A stretch of DNA of 64,000 bases from Bacteroides thetaiotaomicron VPI-5482. GTDB lineage: Bacteria > Bacteroidota > Bacteroidia > Bacteroidales > Bacteroidaceae. Location of the stretch: assembly GCF_000011065.1 (NCBI RefSeq), contig NC_004663.1:5394001-5458000 (forward strand), given 5' to 3'. The translations under genes were made by a program, and so were the position numbers. The stretch's first letter is position 1, and every line of letters begins with the position of its first letter. Positions 1-10,487 of this stretch are shown here, one piece after another. The notes below the pieces were generated by a model. It did no database searches. It saw only the letters and a program-made list of their open reading frames with translations, and had not been told where the DNA came from.

Positions 1-1284
1 AAGTCGGAAATCCGTTGCAAAGCTAAGAACTTCACGCTGGCTGGACAAACAGCTCCCGGTGATGGTGTTTGCATCATTAAGAATGAAATAAATTTTGGTG
101 GTTCGGAGAACTTTATTATTCGGCATATGCGTTTTCGTGTCGGTGAAAAAGATGCGAGTGGAAAGGAACATAATGCTGCCTGTCTGCGAGTGGAAAATGC
201 GAATAACTTTATAATTGACCATTGTTCCTTCAGCTGGGCTAGTGAAGAGAATACCGATTTTATTGATACTCATTTTTCTACAGTGCAATGGTGCATTTCC
301 AGCGAGGGGCTTTATTATTCGGTCAATAAAAAAGGTGCACGTGCTTATGGTGGTGCGTGGGGAGGAACTTCATCTACTTATCACCATAATCTGTTTGCTC
401 ATTGTAATAGCCGGACGCCATTGATGAATGGCGCACGGGGGAAGGATCCCGGACAGGATATCGTTGTTTATATGGAATATATTAATAATGTGAATTATAA
501 TTGGGGCAGTCAAATGGCTACTTATGGAGGTATGGACGAGTCTCAGGATCCGGAACATCATGGATGGTCATGTAATTTTGTGAATAATTATTATAAACCG
601 GGGCCCGCTACGACAGCCCGGGTAAAAGAACTGAAATTCTTCCGGCAATCAAGCGCCCGTGAACCCAATAAGGCACCTTTGCGTGCCGTTTCAAAGTGGT
701 ACTTTCATGGTAATGTAATGGAGGGTAATTCTCAACTGACTTCCGACAATTGGGAAGGTGTATATACGGATGGTAATTATCCTTATTCTATCGATGAGAT
801 GAAAGCTTCTTCTTTCATTATTCCTTCAGGGAAAGAGAATTATGAACAATATTGGTTCGACTGGGAATCATACACTTTATCTGACCAATATGAATCTGCG
901 GAGAAAGCTTATCAATCTGTGTTGGCTGATAAAAGTGGTGCCGGCGCATTTCCCCGTGATAAAGTAGATGTGCGTATTGTAAAAGAAGTGAAGAGCGGAC
1001 TTTGTACTTATACAGGAGCCGGAGACGCCAATAGTGGTGCTATCCCGGGCATAATAAATAGCCCGGATGAGGCTGAAGGTCTGGATGGACTGACGTATAA
1101 AACCAGCGGAACCATTACGGATACGGATCAGGATGGCATGGATGATGCCTGGGAGAAAAAGGTTGGTTTGGACCCTGCTAATCCGGAAGACCGTAACAGG
1201 ACAACAGAGGTTGGTTATACAGCTTTGGAAGTATATCTTAATAGTCTGGTAGATGAAAGTATTTCCTACAACTTTAAGAAGTGA
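1..1284 (+). CDS. Pectate lyase (PL1-type), 5'-truncated by window edge
   Basis: The frame is open from base 1, so the gene begins outside the window; the first ATG in frame (127) is internal. The visible 427 residues are a right-handed beta-helix of the PL1 pectate lyase type: a GQTAPGDG turn, RHMRFRVG, then ANNFIIDHCSFSWASEEN and TDFIDTHFSTVQWCISSEG, the stacked-rung region that carries calcium ligands in this family. Near the C terminus TDTDQDGMDDAWEKKVGLD is an Asp-rich, thrombospondin-type-3/EF-hand-like calcium segment common in secreted Bacteroides lyases. PL1 enzymes cleave de-esterified homogalacturonan by beta-elimination at the surface or in the periplasm; the signal peptide is not visible here. 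It lies 29 bp before a lipoprotein gene and then susC/susD, so it is probably the first visible gene of that operon. Confidence 0.85.
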   Translation, partial: KSEIRCKAKNFTLAGQTAPGDGVCIIKNEINFGGSENFIIRHMRFRVGEKDASGKEHNAACLRVENANNFIIDHCSFSWASEENTDFIDTHFSTVQWCISSEGLYYSVNKKGARAYGGAWGGTSSTYHHNLFAHCNSRTPLMNGARGKDPGQDIVVYMEYINNVNYNWGSQMATYGGMDESQDPEHHGWSCNFVNNYYKPGPATTARVKELKFFRQSSAREPNKAPLRAVSKWYFHGNVMEGNSQLTSDNWEGVYTDGNYPYSIDEMKASSFIIPSGKENYEQYWFDWESYTLSDQYESAEKAYQSVLADKSGAGAFPRDKVDVRIVKEVKSGLCTYTGAGDANSGAIPGIINSPDEAEGLDGLTYKTSGTITDTDQDGMDDAWEKKVGLDPANPEDRNRTTEVGYTALEVYLNSLVDESISYNFKK

Positions 1285-1313
1285 AATCAGTGTTAATATT
1301 AAAATAGAATGCT

Positions 1314-2981
1314 ATGAATTTATTGAAATTAATGACAGTAGGGTGCCTGTTAAGTTGTTTTTCAGGACTGATGACAAGCTGTTCGGACGATGATGATGCC
1401 GGCTCAAAAGTATTGTTACGACCGGTTACTGCTATGGAGATAGTGCAAAACAAGGCATATCTTAGTTGGAAAAGCGTAGAAGGAGCGACCGAATATATCG
1501 TCGAGGTGTATAAGGTGGTGGATAAAGGGGAAGAACTTTATAAGACGGAGACCGTGCCGGGTGACCGTTCTTCCTGTGTGATAGATTTAGACTGGGAAGA
1601 AAACTACAAGTTTAAGGTGAAATGTGAAGGTAACGGAAGGCTGTCCGGTTATTGGGAAACAGAGGTGACGGGTATTCTTTACCGCCCTTTGTCGATAGAG
1701 TTAGGAGAAGCTCGTACTATAGATACACAGGCTCTTATTTCGTGGACGCCTAATGATACTGTTGTGATTACAGCTCTGACTGCTGTTCCGATGGGGCTGG
1801 AGACTGTTAATTCTCAAGATATAAAGGTTTATAACGTTTCTTCCGAAGAATATCTGGCCGGCTCCAAAATCATAGATGATTTAACTCCGGAGACTTCTTA
1901 TCGTGTTAGTTTATATTCGGGTGAGGAACAGAACTCGGATACTTATCAGGCACGCATAGAAGTAAAGACAGCTGTAACCGAAAATCTGGATGAAGATTAT
2001 GGGACGGCAAACCGGATAGATTTGCGTAACGAAGCATTTGATCCTGATTATTTTAATAAACTTGACTGGAACTCTCTGGCAGAAGGTACAACCTTTGTGC
2101 TTCCGGCAGGTAAGACGTACGTGTTGAATAGTGGAGAAACTGTTATTGAGTTTGCACATTCAGTTCATTTTGTTACTCCGCAAACGTTGGAAGATTATCC
2201 GACATTTAGTTTTGATAACGCTTTCCGTATAGTAGAAGGCGGAGTTGTAGACAAGGTTACTTTTAAACGCATCAATCTTAGGGCTTCCAAATCATTAAGT
2301 GAGGTTGCTGATAACAGTTTGAGTGGTAAACAAGTGATTTGTCCGGAGTCCGATGTTTTTCTGATTAACACGATTGATTTCACTAATTGCTATATTGAGA
2401 ATTTCCGTTCTATTGTCCGTTCAAAAAAGGCTACAGGAAATGTAGGAGCTATTGCTTTCAAAGAATGTACCATTAACGCAATCGGTAATCAGGGTATAGT
2501 TTCGACTGATGGCAAAAATGGAAATTACATCAATGATGTCTCTTTTGATGAGTGTACTATCACTAATATTTGCGGTATTGCAGATTTGCGGAATAGTAGC
2601 AGCGGAAAGAGTATTTCGATTACAAACACTACATTCTGTTATGCGCCGATGGAAAACTCCTTCTTATTCCGGGTAGATCCGAGTATTGCTGTCAAGATTG
2701 AAAATTGTGTATTTGGCGGTTCCATGAAAATAGATGGAAAACTTCCGAAATTTAATGAACTGGGGTCCGGAGGACAGGATGATTATACCGGCGTATATCC
2801 TTTCAGTTCGGTTAATAGTTTTCAGGCTAATGATCGTACCTCAAGCAAAGGAAACCTCGGACTGAGTGATTCTAAAATGTCAACTACCACTCTGTTCACT
2901 GCTCCGGGGACTAACAATTTTAAATTGAACGAGTTATTCACAGGTTGTTCCAGCGTAGGTGCTTCAAAATGGAGACGATGA
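1314..2981 (+). CDS. Surface lipoprotein with FnIII-like and DUF4957/DUF5123-type beta-helix domains
   Basis: A 555-residue lipoprotein. The signal peptide ends in LMTSC, and the cysteine is followed by SDDDD, the acidic lipoprotein export signal described for Bacteroides, so the protein is probably surface-exposed. Residues about 35-225 look like two fibronectin-III-like sandwiches (LSWKSVEGATEYIVEVYK; ALISWTPND). The remainder repeats short rungs such as DFTNCYIENFRSIVRS and FKECTINAIGNQGI, typical of the DUF4957/DUF5123 proteins found beside pectin SusC/D genes. I see no PL1 or GH28 catalytic signature. It may be a pectin-binding surface protein or an uncharacterised lyase relative. The stop codon overlaps an upstream ATG of the susC frame (ATGA at 2978), which points to co-transcription. 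Domain names are from memory. Confidence 0.7.
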   Translation: MNLLKLMTVGCLLSCFSGLMTSCSDDDDAGSKVLLRPVTAMEIVQNKAYLSWKSVEGATEYIVEVYKVVDKGEELYKTETVPGDRSSCVIDLDWEENYKFKVKCEGNGRLSGYWETEVTGILYRPLSIELGEARTIDTQALISWTPNDTVVITALTAVPMGLETVNSQDIKVYNVSSEEYLAGSKIIDDLTPETSYRVSLYSGEEQNSDTYQARIEVKTAVTENLDEDYGTANRIDLRNEAFDPDYFNKLDWNSLAEGTTFVLPAGKTYVLNSGETVIEFAHSVHFVTPQTLEDYPTFSFDNAFRIVEGGVVDKVTFKRINLRASKSLSEVADNSLSGKQVICPESDVFLINTIDFTNCYIENFRSIVRSKKATGNVGAIAFKECTINAIGNQGIVSTDGKNGNYINDVSFDECTITNICGIADLRNSSSGKSISITNTTFCYAPMENSFLFRVDPSIAVKIENCVFGGSMKIDGKLPKFNELGSGGQDDYTGVYPFSSVNSFQANDRTSSKGNLGLSDSKMSTTTLFTAPGTNNFKLNELFTGCSSVGASKWRR

Positions 2982-3007
2982 ACCGCGCATTAAATAATAT
3001 ATATAAT

Positions 3008-6000
3008 ATGAATAAACACATTGTATTGATGAAGTTCAAAAGTTCTTCATTCATTAAAAAGGTAGGAGTGTTATTGTGTTTCGTAGCATTTGCGCTGTCA
3101 GCTAACGCACAGACCCGAAAGGTTACAGGACAGATAGTGGACGAAAGTGGTCAGCCGATTATCGGAGCTACTATACGGTTACAGGATGCTACGACAGGTA
3201 CTATTACTGATATTGACGGTCACTTTTCGCTGAATGTGCCGGATGGAAAAAAGGTGGTAATATCTTATATCGGATATCTGAAACAAGTAATCCTGCCGAA
3301 AGGCGATACTTTGAAAGTCATTCTTCAGGAAGATAACCAGAAACTTGATGAAGTAGTCGTAGTAGGTTACGGTAGTATGAAACAGAAAAACATTACCGGT
3401 TCCGTATCGACTATTTCTGCTGAAGAACTGGAAGATCTTCCGGTATCCAATCTTTCGGAAGCCTTGCAGGGAATGGTGAATGGCTTGAATGTACAGTTAG
3501 GCTCCAGCCGTCCGGGTACGAATGCCAATGAGGTTTATATCCGTCAGAACCGGACTTTCACCGGAATATCCAAGGATGGTGGTAATTCCACCCCTTTGAT
3601 TATTATTGATGATGTCATTCAGTTAGGAACGAATGGTCAGCCGAGTATGGAGCAGTTTAATATGCTGGACCCTTCGGAAGTAGAAAGTATAACTGTGTTA
3701 CGTGATGCCAGCGCAGCGATTTACGGTTCTCGTGCTGCCAATGGTGCAATTCTTGTAAAGACCAAAAGAGGGAAAAAAGGAGTACCTGTTATTTCCTATT
3801 CAGGTAAATTTGCCGTGAATGATGCCGTTAGTCATTCCAAGGTGCTGAAAGGTTCTGCTTATGGACGTTTCTATAATGCTTTGGCGATAGGTTCCAATAA
3901 AGCGAGTGGTTATGATGACCTCGACGTGCTGTATAGTGATATGGAACTGGCTGAGATGGATAACCTGAATTATGATTGGCTGGATAAAGCAGGCTGGAAA
4001 TCGGCTTTCCAACAGACACATACACTGAATGTTACCGGTGGAAGTGAACGTGCTACATATTATGCCGGAGCTACTTATTTTGACCAGGGAGCAAATTTGG
4101 GTGATCAAAGCTATAAGCGTTATACTTACCGTGCCGGTGTTGATGTGCGTTTGACGAATGATATTAAATTATCAGCCACGGTTGCCGGTAATGAGGGTAA
4201 ATCCGATCAGATCTATACAAAAGGAGCCCGCTTTAAACTGTACGGGATGAGTGGAAGTACGGAAAAATCAGACTATAGTGCTTTGCATCATATGCCCAAC
4301 CATATGCCTTGGAGTGTGACTTTATCGGATGAGAACGGGCAAGATCAGGAATATTGGCTGGGACCTATCGAGAATACCTATAGTAGTCCGAGCTTTAATA
4401 GAGATTATGTTACTTCCTGGAATTATTTTGCGTTGAATAATAGTGGTTCGTTCAGTAAGAACAGAAGCAACAGCTGGAATGCTGATATTTCATTGACCTA
4501 TGAAGTTCCTTTTGTGAAAGGTTTGTCACTCCGTGCCACTTATTCGTCTTCGCATTCAAGTGAAGCAACCGAGCAGGCTAGTTTCCCTTATGAACTGGCG
4601 TATGTAGGCGGCAGAATGCCTGCCGACCAGCATTTGGTTTATACCATCCCGAGCAGTTCCTTTAAAACGGCTATCTTTGATAAGAACAGTACATTATCAT
4701 TTAAAGATAAACAGGCGGAAAGACGTCAGATGAACTTTTACGTAAACTATGACCGTACGTTTGGCCAACATAGCATTTCGGCTATGGCTTCCATCGAGCG
4801 TTATGAATCATTCTATGATTCTCGTGATATTGAATATGCTGATCTGGCTCATGACATTTCTGATACTTATCTGGGAGTCGGCGGTCCCTCCATCGTCGGG
4901 CCGGACGGCAAGTCAGCTCTGGCTTCCGACAATACAGTGACGCTTAAAGGTGAATCGGGCTCGCTTTCTTACTTGGGACGTGTGGCATATTCTTATGCTG
5001 ACCGCTATATGTTGCAGTTTATTTTCCGTTCAGACGCTTCGACTAAGTTTGCTCCGGAGAATTACTGGGGATTCTTTCCCGGTATCTCTGCGGGATGGAT
5101 CATGTCTGAAGAATCATGGTTCAAACGCTCGCTTCCTTGGTTTGAATTCTTGAAGGTACGTGCATCCTGGGGACGTACGGGACGTGACAATATCAAGATG
5201 TGGAAATGGAAAGAACAGTACAAGATGGACTTGAAAGGAATGCAGTTCGGTGCCGAAAGCGGAAAGCCAGGTACCAGTCTGATCCCGCAGTCATCTCCGA
5301 ACCGTAATGTGAAATGGGATGTTTCCGACAAGTTTAATCTTGGTTTTGATACTCGTTTCTTTGATGGTCGTTTAAGTGCGGTATTCGATTTCTACTATGA
5401 TATCAATGATAACATCTTGAATCAGTTTATGGCTAGCCAACCGGGAATTCCCGTGTATGCCGGTGGTTCGTATGCTGAAGAAAATTTTGGCCGTGTTGAT
5501 ACATATGGCGGCGAGTTGTCTTTGACATGGCGTGACAAGGTAGGACAGGTGAACTATAATATCGGTATGGATTTCGGTCTGAACGGTAGTAGAGTGAAAG
5601 AGTGGGTGCCGGGTTTGCGCTATAACAAATATCCGTCCAGCTCAAGCTGGGAAGAAGGAATGTCTACATATCTGCCGGTATGGGGATTCAAGGTATGGAA
5701 AGGAACCTCGAATGGTGACGGAATTTTGCGTACGCAGGATGATATTAACAGATACTGGTCTTATCTGGAATCATATACTCCCGAAGGCGGACAAACTAAA
5801 TATCTGGATAAGACAAGTAAAGACGATTTGCGTCCGGGTATGCTGGCTTACCAGGATTTAGGGGGCGAAATGGTCAATGGAGTTCAACAAGGTCCCAACG
5901 GACAGATTGTATTGGAACAGGATTATGGAAAGTTATGTGAAAAGAATAAGACTTATAATGTCTCGACAAGACTGGGTGCCAGTTGGAAAGGACTTGCTAT

Positions 6001-6436
6001 CAGTGCCAATATCGCTACTTCATGGGGTGGAGTACGCTTTATAGACCGTGCTTCTATGGGTGGTAATAAGAGTACAATGATATGGGCACCGGATTCTTTC
6101 TGGGGAGATATGTTTGACGAAATGTACAATCCGAATGGTAAATATCCTAACTTGGGAACAGAATCTCTGATTTCCAGTTCGGCTATCGCCAACTCTGATT
6201 TCTGGATGATTAGTACCTTCCGTTGTTACATACGTAATCTGTCTGTCAGCTATACACTTCCTAAAAAGTGGATTGCTCCGTTGAAAATGTCGGCTGTCCG
6301 TCTGAATCTGACCGGTAATAATTTGTGGGATTTGTACAATCCATACCCTGACCATTACCGTAATATGTATGATGCTTCTTCTACAGATTATCCTACTTTG
6401 AGAACTTGGTCATTAGGTGTTAATGTTACATTTTAA
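3008..6436 (+). CDS. SusC/RagA-type TonB-dependent outer-membrane transporter, pectin locus
   Basis: A 1142-residue outer-membrane importer for oligosaccharides. A signal peptide ending ALSANAQ is followed by a carboxypeptidase-D-like domain (VTGQIVDESGQPIIGATI), a DEVVVVGYG TonB-box region, a plug domain (SVSTISAEELEDLPVSNLSEAL; LRDASAAIYGSRAANGAILV) and a long barrel ending in LGVNVTF with the usual C-terminal aromatic. There is no STN domain, so it is not of the anti-sigma-signalling type; regulation fits the nearby hybrid two-component protein. The frame is open back to 2945, and ATGs at 2969 and 2978 overlap the previous gene. I chose 3008 because it follows an AT-rich stretch and gives a normal signal peptide; 3029 is also possible. 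It forms the import complex with the SusD encoded 14 bp downstream. Confidence 0.9.
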   Translation: MNKHIVLMKFKSSSFIKKVGVLLCFVAFALSANAQTRKVTGQIVDESGQPIIGATIRLQDATTGTITDIDGHFSLNVPDGKKVVISYIGYLKQVILPKGDTLKVILQEDNQKLDEVVVVGYGSMKQKNITGSVSTISAEELEDLPVSNLSEALQGMVNGLNVQLGSSRPGTNANEVYIRQNRTFTGISKDGGNSTPLIIIDDVIQLGTNGQPSMEQFNMLDPSEVESITVLRDASAAIYGSRAANGAILVKTKRGKKGVPVISYSGKFAVNDAVSHSKVLKGSAYGRFYNALAIGSNKASGYDDLDVLYSDMELAEMDNLNYDWLDKAGWKSAFQQTHTLNVTGGSERATYYAGATYFDQGANLGDQSYKRYTYRAGVDVRLTNDIKLSATVAGNEGKSDQIYTKGARFKLYGMSGSTEKSDYSALHHMPNHMPWSVTLSDENGQDQEYWLGPIENTYSSPSFNRDYVTSWNYFALNNSGSFSKNRSNSWNADISLTYEVPFVKGLSLRATYSSSHSSEATEQASFPYELAYVGGRMPADQHLVYTIPSSSFKTAIFDKNSTLSFKDKQAERRQMNFYVNYDRTFGQHSISAMASIERYESFYDSRDIEYADLAHDISDTYLGVGGPSIVGPDGKSALASDNTVTLKGESGSLSYLGRVAYSYADRYMLQFIFRSDASTKFAPENYWGFFPGISAGWIMSEESWFKRSLPWFEFLKVRASWGRTGRDNIKMWKWKEQYKMDLKGMQFGAESGKPGTSLIPQSSPNRNVKWDVSDKFNLGFDTRFFDGRLSAVFDFYYDINDNILNQFMASQPGIPVYAGGSYAEENFGRVDTYGGELSLTWRDKVGQVNYNIGMDFGLNGSRVKEWVPGLRYNKYPSSSSWEEGMSTYLPVWGFKVWKGTSNGDGILRTQDDINRYWSYLESYTPEGGQTKYLDKTSKDDLRPGMLAYQDLGGEMVNGVQQGPNGQIVLEQDYGKLCEKNKTYNVSTRLGASWKGLAISANIATSWGGVRFIDRASMGGNKSTMIWAPDSFWGDMFDEMYNPNGKYPNLGTESLISSSAIANSDFWMISTFRCYIRNLSVSYTLPKKWIAPLKMSAVRLNLTGNNLWDLYNPYPDHYRNMYDASSTDYPTLRTWSLGVNVTF

Positions 6437-6450
6437 TAATTGTGTCAACG

Positions 6451-8526
6451 ATGAAAAAGAAAAACTTTTTATATACAGGAACTTTAGCCCTCGGTATGTT
6501 TATGTCCGGTTGCAGTGATTCATTTTTGGATATGAATAATTACGGAGCTTATGATGATTTTAATTCTGAAACGAAAATCACCTGGTATCTGGCCGGATTA
6601 TACCAGACAAGTTTTGAAAACTATACATCTCCGACGTCTCAGTATTTGGGATTGTATACTTCTTATGCGCAGGATTTTAACGAATTCACGGATGAGATGT
6701 GGGGAATCACGTCTACCAGCCGGATTGACCCGAGTACGCAATATTCGACCATTGATGATATAAAAACACAGACAGATGCTTCCAGCGGTAAAAGTTACGA
6801 CCCGTTGTTTGCCGGTTATTTCGGCAAGGCACTAGGTTCAAGTGTTACGAACAATGCTTATACGCGTATACGTAACTGCAATATCCTGCTTCGTGACATT
6901 GATGCTTCCTCGGTTTCGCAGGATACCAAAGATAAGGCAAAAGGGCAAGCCCTCTTTTTACGTGCCATGCAGTTGTTTGATTTGGTTCGTATGTATGGTT
7001 GCGTACCTATTGTGACAACAGTGCTGAATGCTGAGGTGACCGATGCCGGACTGCCAAGAGCCTCTGTGACCCAATGTGTGGAACAGATTGTGAAAGACCT
7101 GACCGATGCGGCCGCTTTGTTGCCGGATGAATGGGGAACAAACGATTACGGACGTCTCACACGTGGCGGAGCATTGGCATACAAGAGCCGTGTGTTATTA
7201 TTCTATGCCAGCCCCATCTTTAATAAGAATTGGAATGATCCGGGCAACCTTCGTTGGCAAAAAGCCCTGGAAGCTACTCAGAACGCTATTTCCGGTATTA
7301 CTGCCAGTGGATTGGACGGTGTGACGGATGCTGCAAGCTGGAGTAAAATATTGGCGGATGACGATAATGAACATTCTAACAGAGAAACATTAGTTGTCCG
7401 ACTATTGGCTAAGGAAAGCAACTCGTCATTAGGTTACAAGAATAATCGCTGGGAGAAGAATATCCGTTTGAGTTCTCAAGGAGGAAGCGGTGGAAAAGGT
7501 GCTCCTATTGAGTTGATCGATGTATTCCCTATGGCTGACGGTACACTTCCTGATGCCGCTCATCAGGTTACCGAAGGTAGTTTGCGCTTTATGGAAAACC
7601 GTGATCCGCGTTTCTACCAGACATTTGCCTTTAATGGTTTGAAGTGGGGACATAAAGATGTCACCAATGATACGGTCTGGGCTTATCGTTGGCGAACTTC
7701 GGAGTCAACTACCAGCGGCTTTGCCTATAGTGAAGGAGTAAATATAACCAGTCCGGTATTCGTACGTAAGATGAGTGGACTCAATACTGCTTCTGCCAAC
7801 AACTACGAAGCTTCGGGAGTGCATATCTATGATTTCCGTTATGCGGAATTGCAATTGAATCTTGCCGAGTGTTATGCGGCAACCAATCAGATTGATTTAT
7901 GTAAACAGGCAATCGGGAAATTGCGTGCGCGGGTTGGGATTCCTTCCACTAATAATTACGGTTTGGATACTTATGTGTTTGACCGGGCATCGGCGTTGGC
8001 TGCCTGTTTGCGTGAACGTCAGGTCGAACTGGCATATGAAGGCAAAAGATATTGGGATATTTGGCGTTGGATGCTTTATGATGGAGGACGGGGAGAAGCT
8101 ATGCAGTTGAGTACCACTAATACCTGTTCATTCCTGGGAGTAACTCCGTTGACCGAAAGATATCGTACAGCTAAATATGTGGATGTAAAAGATGGATATA
8201 CTCCAGGCAGTAAAGATGTGTTGTCGGAACTGCGTAAGAATATATTTGCAGACCCTGAATCTGCCGATTTCCAGAAGCAACTTAAAGAAGTGGCTGATTT
8301 TTGGGAGTCTAATTTCCAGTACGGGGAGCCCAATGTGCAACCTGATAAGAACAACAGCAATGAATGGATTAAGATCGGATGGCGATCTAATTATTATATA
8401 ATGGGTCTGTCAAAAGATATTTTGGACAATAACTCCTGGCTCGGACAGACCAAAGGCTGGACAGACCAAAATGGTGCTGCCGGAACTATAGATTGGCAAG
8501 ATGATGAAACTCTGACCATAGATTAA
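6451..8526 (+). CDS. SusD/RagB-type glycan-binding lipoprotein, pectin locus
   Basis: A 691-residue lipoprotein that forms the lid over the SusC barrel and binds pectic oligosaccharides. The lipobox is MFMSGC, followed by SDSFLDMNN. The helical TPR-like core is visible in KDKAKGQALFLRAMQLFDLVRMYGCVPIV, the diagnostic SusD segment, and the C-terminal half carries ERQVELAYEGKRYWDIWRW, another family signature. A GTG nine bases upstream (6442) is in frame, but the ATG at 6451 begins the MKKKNF signal peptide and is preferred. It starts 14 bp after susC and is followed by a hairpin terminator, so it ends this transcription unit. Confidence 0.92.
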   Translation: MKKKNFLYTGTLALGMFMSGCSDSFLDMNNYGAYDDFNSETKITWYLAGLYQTSFENYTSPTSQYLGLYTSYAQDFNEFTDEMWGITSTSRIDPSTQYSTIDDIKTQTDASSGKSYDPLFAGYFGKALGSSVTNNAYTRIRNCNILLRDIDASSVSQDTKDKAKGQALFLRAMQLFDLVRMYGCVPIVTTVLNAEVTDAGLPRASVTQCVEQIVKDLTDAAALLPDEWGTNDYGRLTRGGALAYKSRVLLFYASPIFNKNWNDPGNLRWQKALEATQNAISGITASGLDGVTDAASWSKILADDDNEHSNRETLVVRLLAKESNSSLGYKNNRWEKNIRLSSQGGSGGKGAPIELIDVFPMADGTLPDAAHQVTEGSLRFMENRDPRFYQTFAFNGLKWGHKDVTNDTVWAYRWRTSESTTSGFAYSEGVNITSPVFVRKMSGLNTASANNYEASGVHIYDFRYAELQLNLAECYAATNQIDLCKQAIGKLRARVGIPSTNNYGLDTYVFDRASALAACLRERQVELAYEGKRYWDIWRWMLYDGGRGEAMQLSTTNTCSFLGVTPLTERYRTAKYVDVKDGYTPGSKDVLSELRKNIFADPESADFQKQLKEVADFWESNFQYGEPNVQPDKNNSNEWIKIGWRSNYYIMGLSKDILDNNSWLGQTKGWTDQNGAAGTIDWQDDETLTID

Positions 8527-8551
8527 AACTGTTTTCAGGATTAGATTAAGG

Positions 8552-8599
8552 GCCATAGTAAGGAAGAATTTTATAATACTTTTCTACTATGGCTTTTTT
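8552..8599 (+). terminator. Intrinsic terminator after the pectin susCD operon
   Basis: GCCATAGTA (8552-8560) pairs with TACTATGGC (8585-8593), the stem is extended inward by several A-U and G-U pairs, and six T residues follow at 8594-8599. It lies 26 bp after the susD stop. Confidence 0.8.
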
Positions 8600-8816
8600 A
8601 TGAATTATTTTCCGGAGATATACTTTGTTTGAGTACAATTTTAATAGACGAACAGGTAAATGACTATTTTTTACTCCTAATCTGTCAATAATTGAACTTA
8701 GGGGGAGTAGACTTCCATTACTTTTGCTTGTGAAATGGGAAAAACATATCAATGAAGATATGGATATTTCTGTAAGTAGTTATCAATAGGAACCCGATAA
8801 AATAAATTAAAAAGAG

Positions 8817-10403
8817 ATGAATGGAATTTTGAAAAAGGATTTGAGAGTTGTGCTGACAGGTGTTATGATATTTATATCATATCAGGTTTATTCAAATCCG
8901 GAAAGTGGAACAAAAGAACAGGGAGACGTATACAGGAATCTTCCGTTTTCAATGCCTGAAGTGAGCCAACCTTCCTTTCCCGATTATGAGGTTAATATCC
9001 GTGATTTCGGCGCACTCAGCGATGGTGTGACCTTGAACACAGAGGCGATAAACAATGCAATCAAGGCGGTAAGTTCCAAAGGAGGGGGGAAAGTTATCAT
9101 ACCCGAAGGATTATGGTTGACGGGGCCCGTCGTACTTTTGAGTAACGTTAATCTATATGCCGAGAAGAATGCTCTCATTGTATTTAGCAGCGATACATCT
9201 CTATATCCCATTATCGACACTTCTTTCGAAGGGCTGGACACTAAGCGCTGCCAATCGCCGATTTCGGCAATGAATGCTGAAAATATAGCCATCACCGGCA
9301 ATGGTGTTTTCGATGGGGCAGGAGATAGATGGCGTCCGGTCAAGAAAGACAAGATGACGGAACGGCAATGGAAAAATCTGGTGAGTTCGGGTGGTAAAGT
9401 GGATGAGAACGGAAAAGTATGGTATCCTGATGCGGGTGCTTTGAAAGCCTCTGTACTTATGACCGGACAAAATAACGGGCAGAAAGAAATAACCGATGAA
9501 GAGTGGACTTACATGAAAAGCTGGTTGCGCCCTGTCATGCTGAGTATAGTAAAGAGCAAACGGATTCTGCTGGAAGGGGTGACTTTCAAGAACTCACCGG
9601 GCTGGTGTATCCATCCTTTGTCTTGCGAATCTTTGACTTTGAACGATGTGAAGGTGTTCAATCCCTGGTATTCGCAAAATGGCGATGCGCTGGATGTGGA
9701 GTCGTGTAAAAACGTACTGGTCACTAATTGTTTTTTTGATGCGGGGGATGATGCTATCTGTCTGAAATCGGGTAAAGATGAGGATGGACGCAGGCGGGGA
9801 GAACCTTGTGAGAATGTGATTATTAAGAATAATACGGTTTTGCATGGGCATGGCGGATTTGTAATCGGCAGTGAAATGTCCGGTGGTGTCCGGAATGTAT
9901 ACGTATCGGGCTGTTCTTTCGTGGGCACAGATGTCGGTTTGCGGTTTAAGAGTACCCGCGGACGTGGTGGCGTAGTGGAGAACATTTTCATAGATAATAT
10001 TAACATGATTGATATTTCCAATGATGCTCTGACGATGGATTTGTATTATGCTGTCAATGACTTTCCGGAAACTCCGATACCGGATGTGAATGAGGAAACT
10101 CCTGTTTTCAGGAACATTTATATTTCAAATGTTCTTTGCAGAGGTGCGGAACGGGCAGTATATTTCAACGGGCTGCCGGAAATGCCTCTTAAGAATATCT
10201 TTATCAAAAACATGACTGTAACTAATGCCAAGAAAGGTATTGTAATCAATCAGGCTTCTCAGGTGAATATGGAGAATATCAAAGTGGAGGATCCTGAGGC
10301 TCCGGGCATACAGATAAAAAATGCTACAGGCATTATTATTAACGGGAAAGAATATAAAAAGGATTCCGGAAAAATGCTGCTTTCCGGAAATCAGCGGAAT
10401 TAA
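8817..10403 (+). CDS. GH28 polygalacturonase (homogalacturonan type)
   Basis: A 528-residue secreted glycoside hydrolase that hydrolyses alpha-1,4-galacturonosyl bonds. A hydrophobic signal segment lies at residues 10-26. The N-terminal rungs read VNIRDFGALSDGVTLNTEAINNAI. All classical GH28 catalytic blocks are present in order: NGDALDVESC (NxD), DAGDDAICLKSGKDEDG (the DD pair), HGHGGFVIGSE (GHG) and LRFKSTRGRGG (RxK). This agrees with action on smooth homogalacturonan rather than on rhamnogalacturonan. The 290 bp between the susD stop and this start hold the terminator, so the gene probably has its own promoter, although I see no clear TAnnTTTG there. The start has an A-rich leader (AAAAAGAG). 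It is convergent with the regulator gene downstream. Confidence 0.92.
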   Translation: MNGILKKDLRVVLTGVMIFISYQVYSNPESGTKEQGDVYRNLPFSMPEVSQPSFPDYEVNIRDFGALSDGVTLNTEAINNAIKAVSSKGGGKVIIPEGLWLTGPVVLLSNVNLYAEKNALIVFSSDTSLYPIIDTSFEGLDTKRCQSPISAMNAENIAITGNGVFDGAGDRWRPVKKDKMTERQWKNLVSSGGKVDENGKVWYPDAGALKASVLMTGQNNGQKEITDEEWTYMKSWLRPVMLSIVKSKRILLEGVTFKNSPGWCIHPLSCESLTLNDVKVFNPWYSQNGDALDVESCKNVLVTNCFFDAGDDAICLKSGKDEDGRRRGEPCENVIIKNNTVLHGHGGFVIGSEMSGGVRNVYVSGCSFVGTDVGLRFKSTRGRGGVVENIFIDNINMIDISNDALTMDLYYAVNDFPETPIPDVNEETPVFRNIYISNVLCRGAERAVYFNGLPEMPLKNIFIKNMTVTNAKKGIVINQASQVNMENIKVEDPEAPGIQIKNATGIIINGKEYKKDSGKMLLSGNQRN

Positions 10404-10487
10404 CAGATACGGAACTGTTGCTAACTTATTGGAACATAGGGATAAATAAGTATCCTGCTAGCCAAAATCTTTTATGTCTTTAGTCGT

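Noticed and set aside
8600..8790. Short plus-strand reading ending LLLLVKWEKHINEDMDI before GH28
   Set aside because: No start codon in a plausible place and several stops upstream; it may be a gene relic but cannot be supported.
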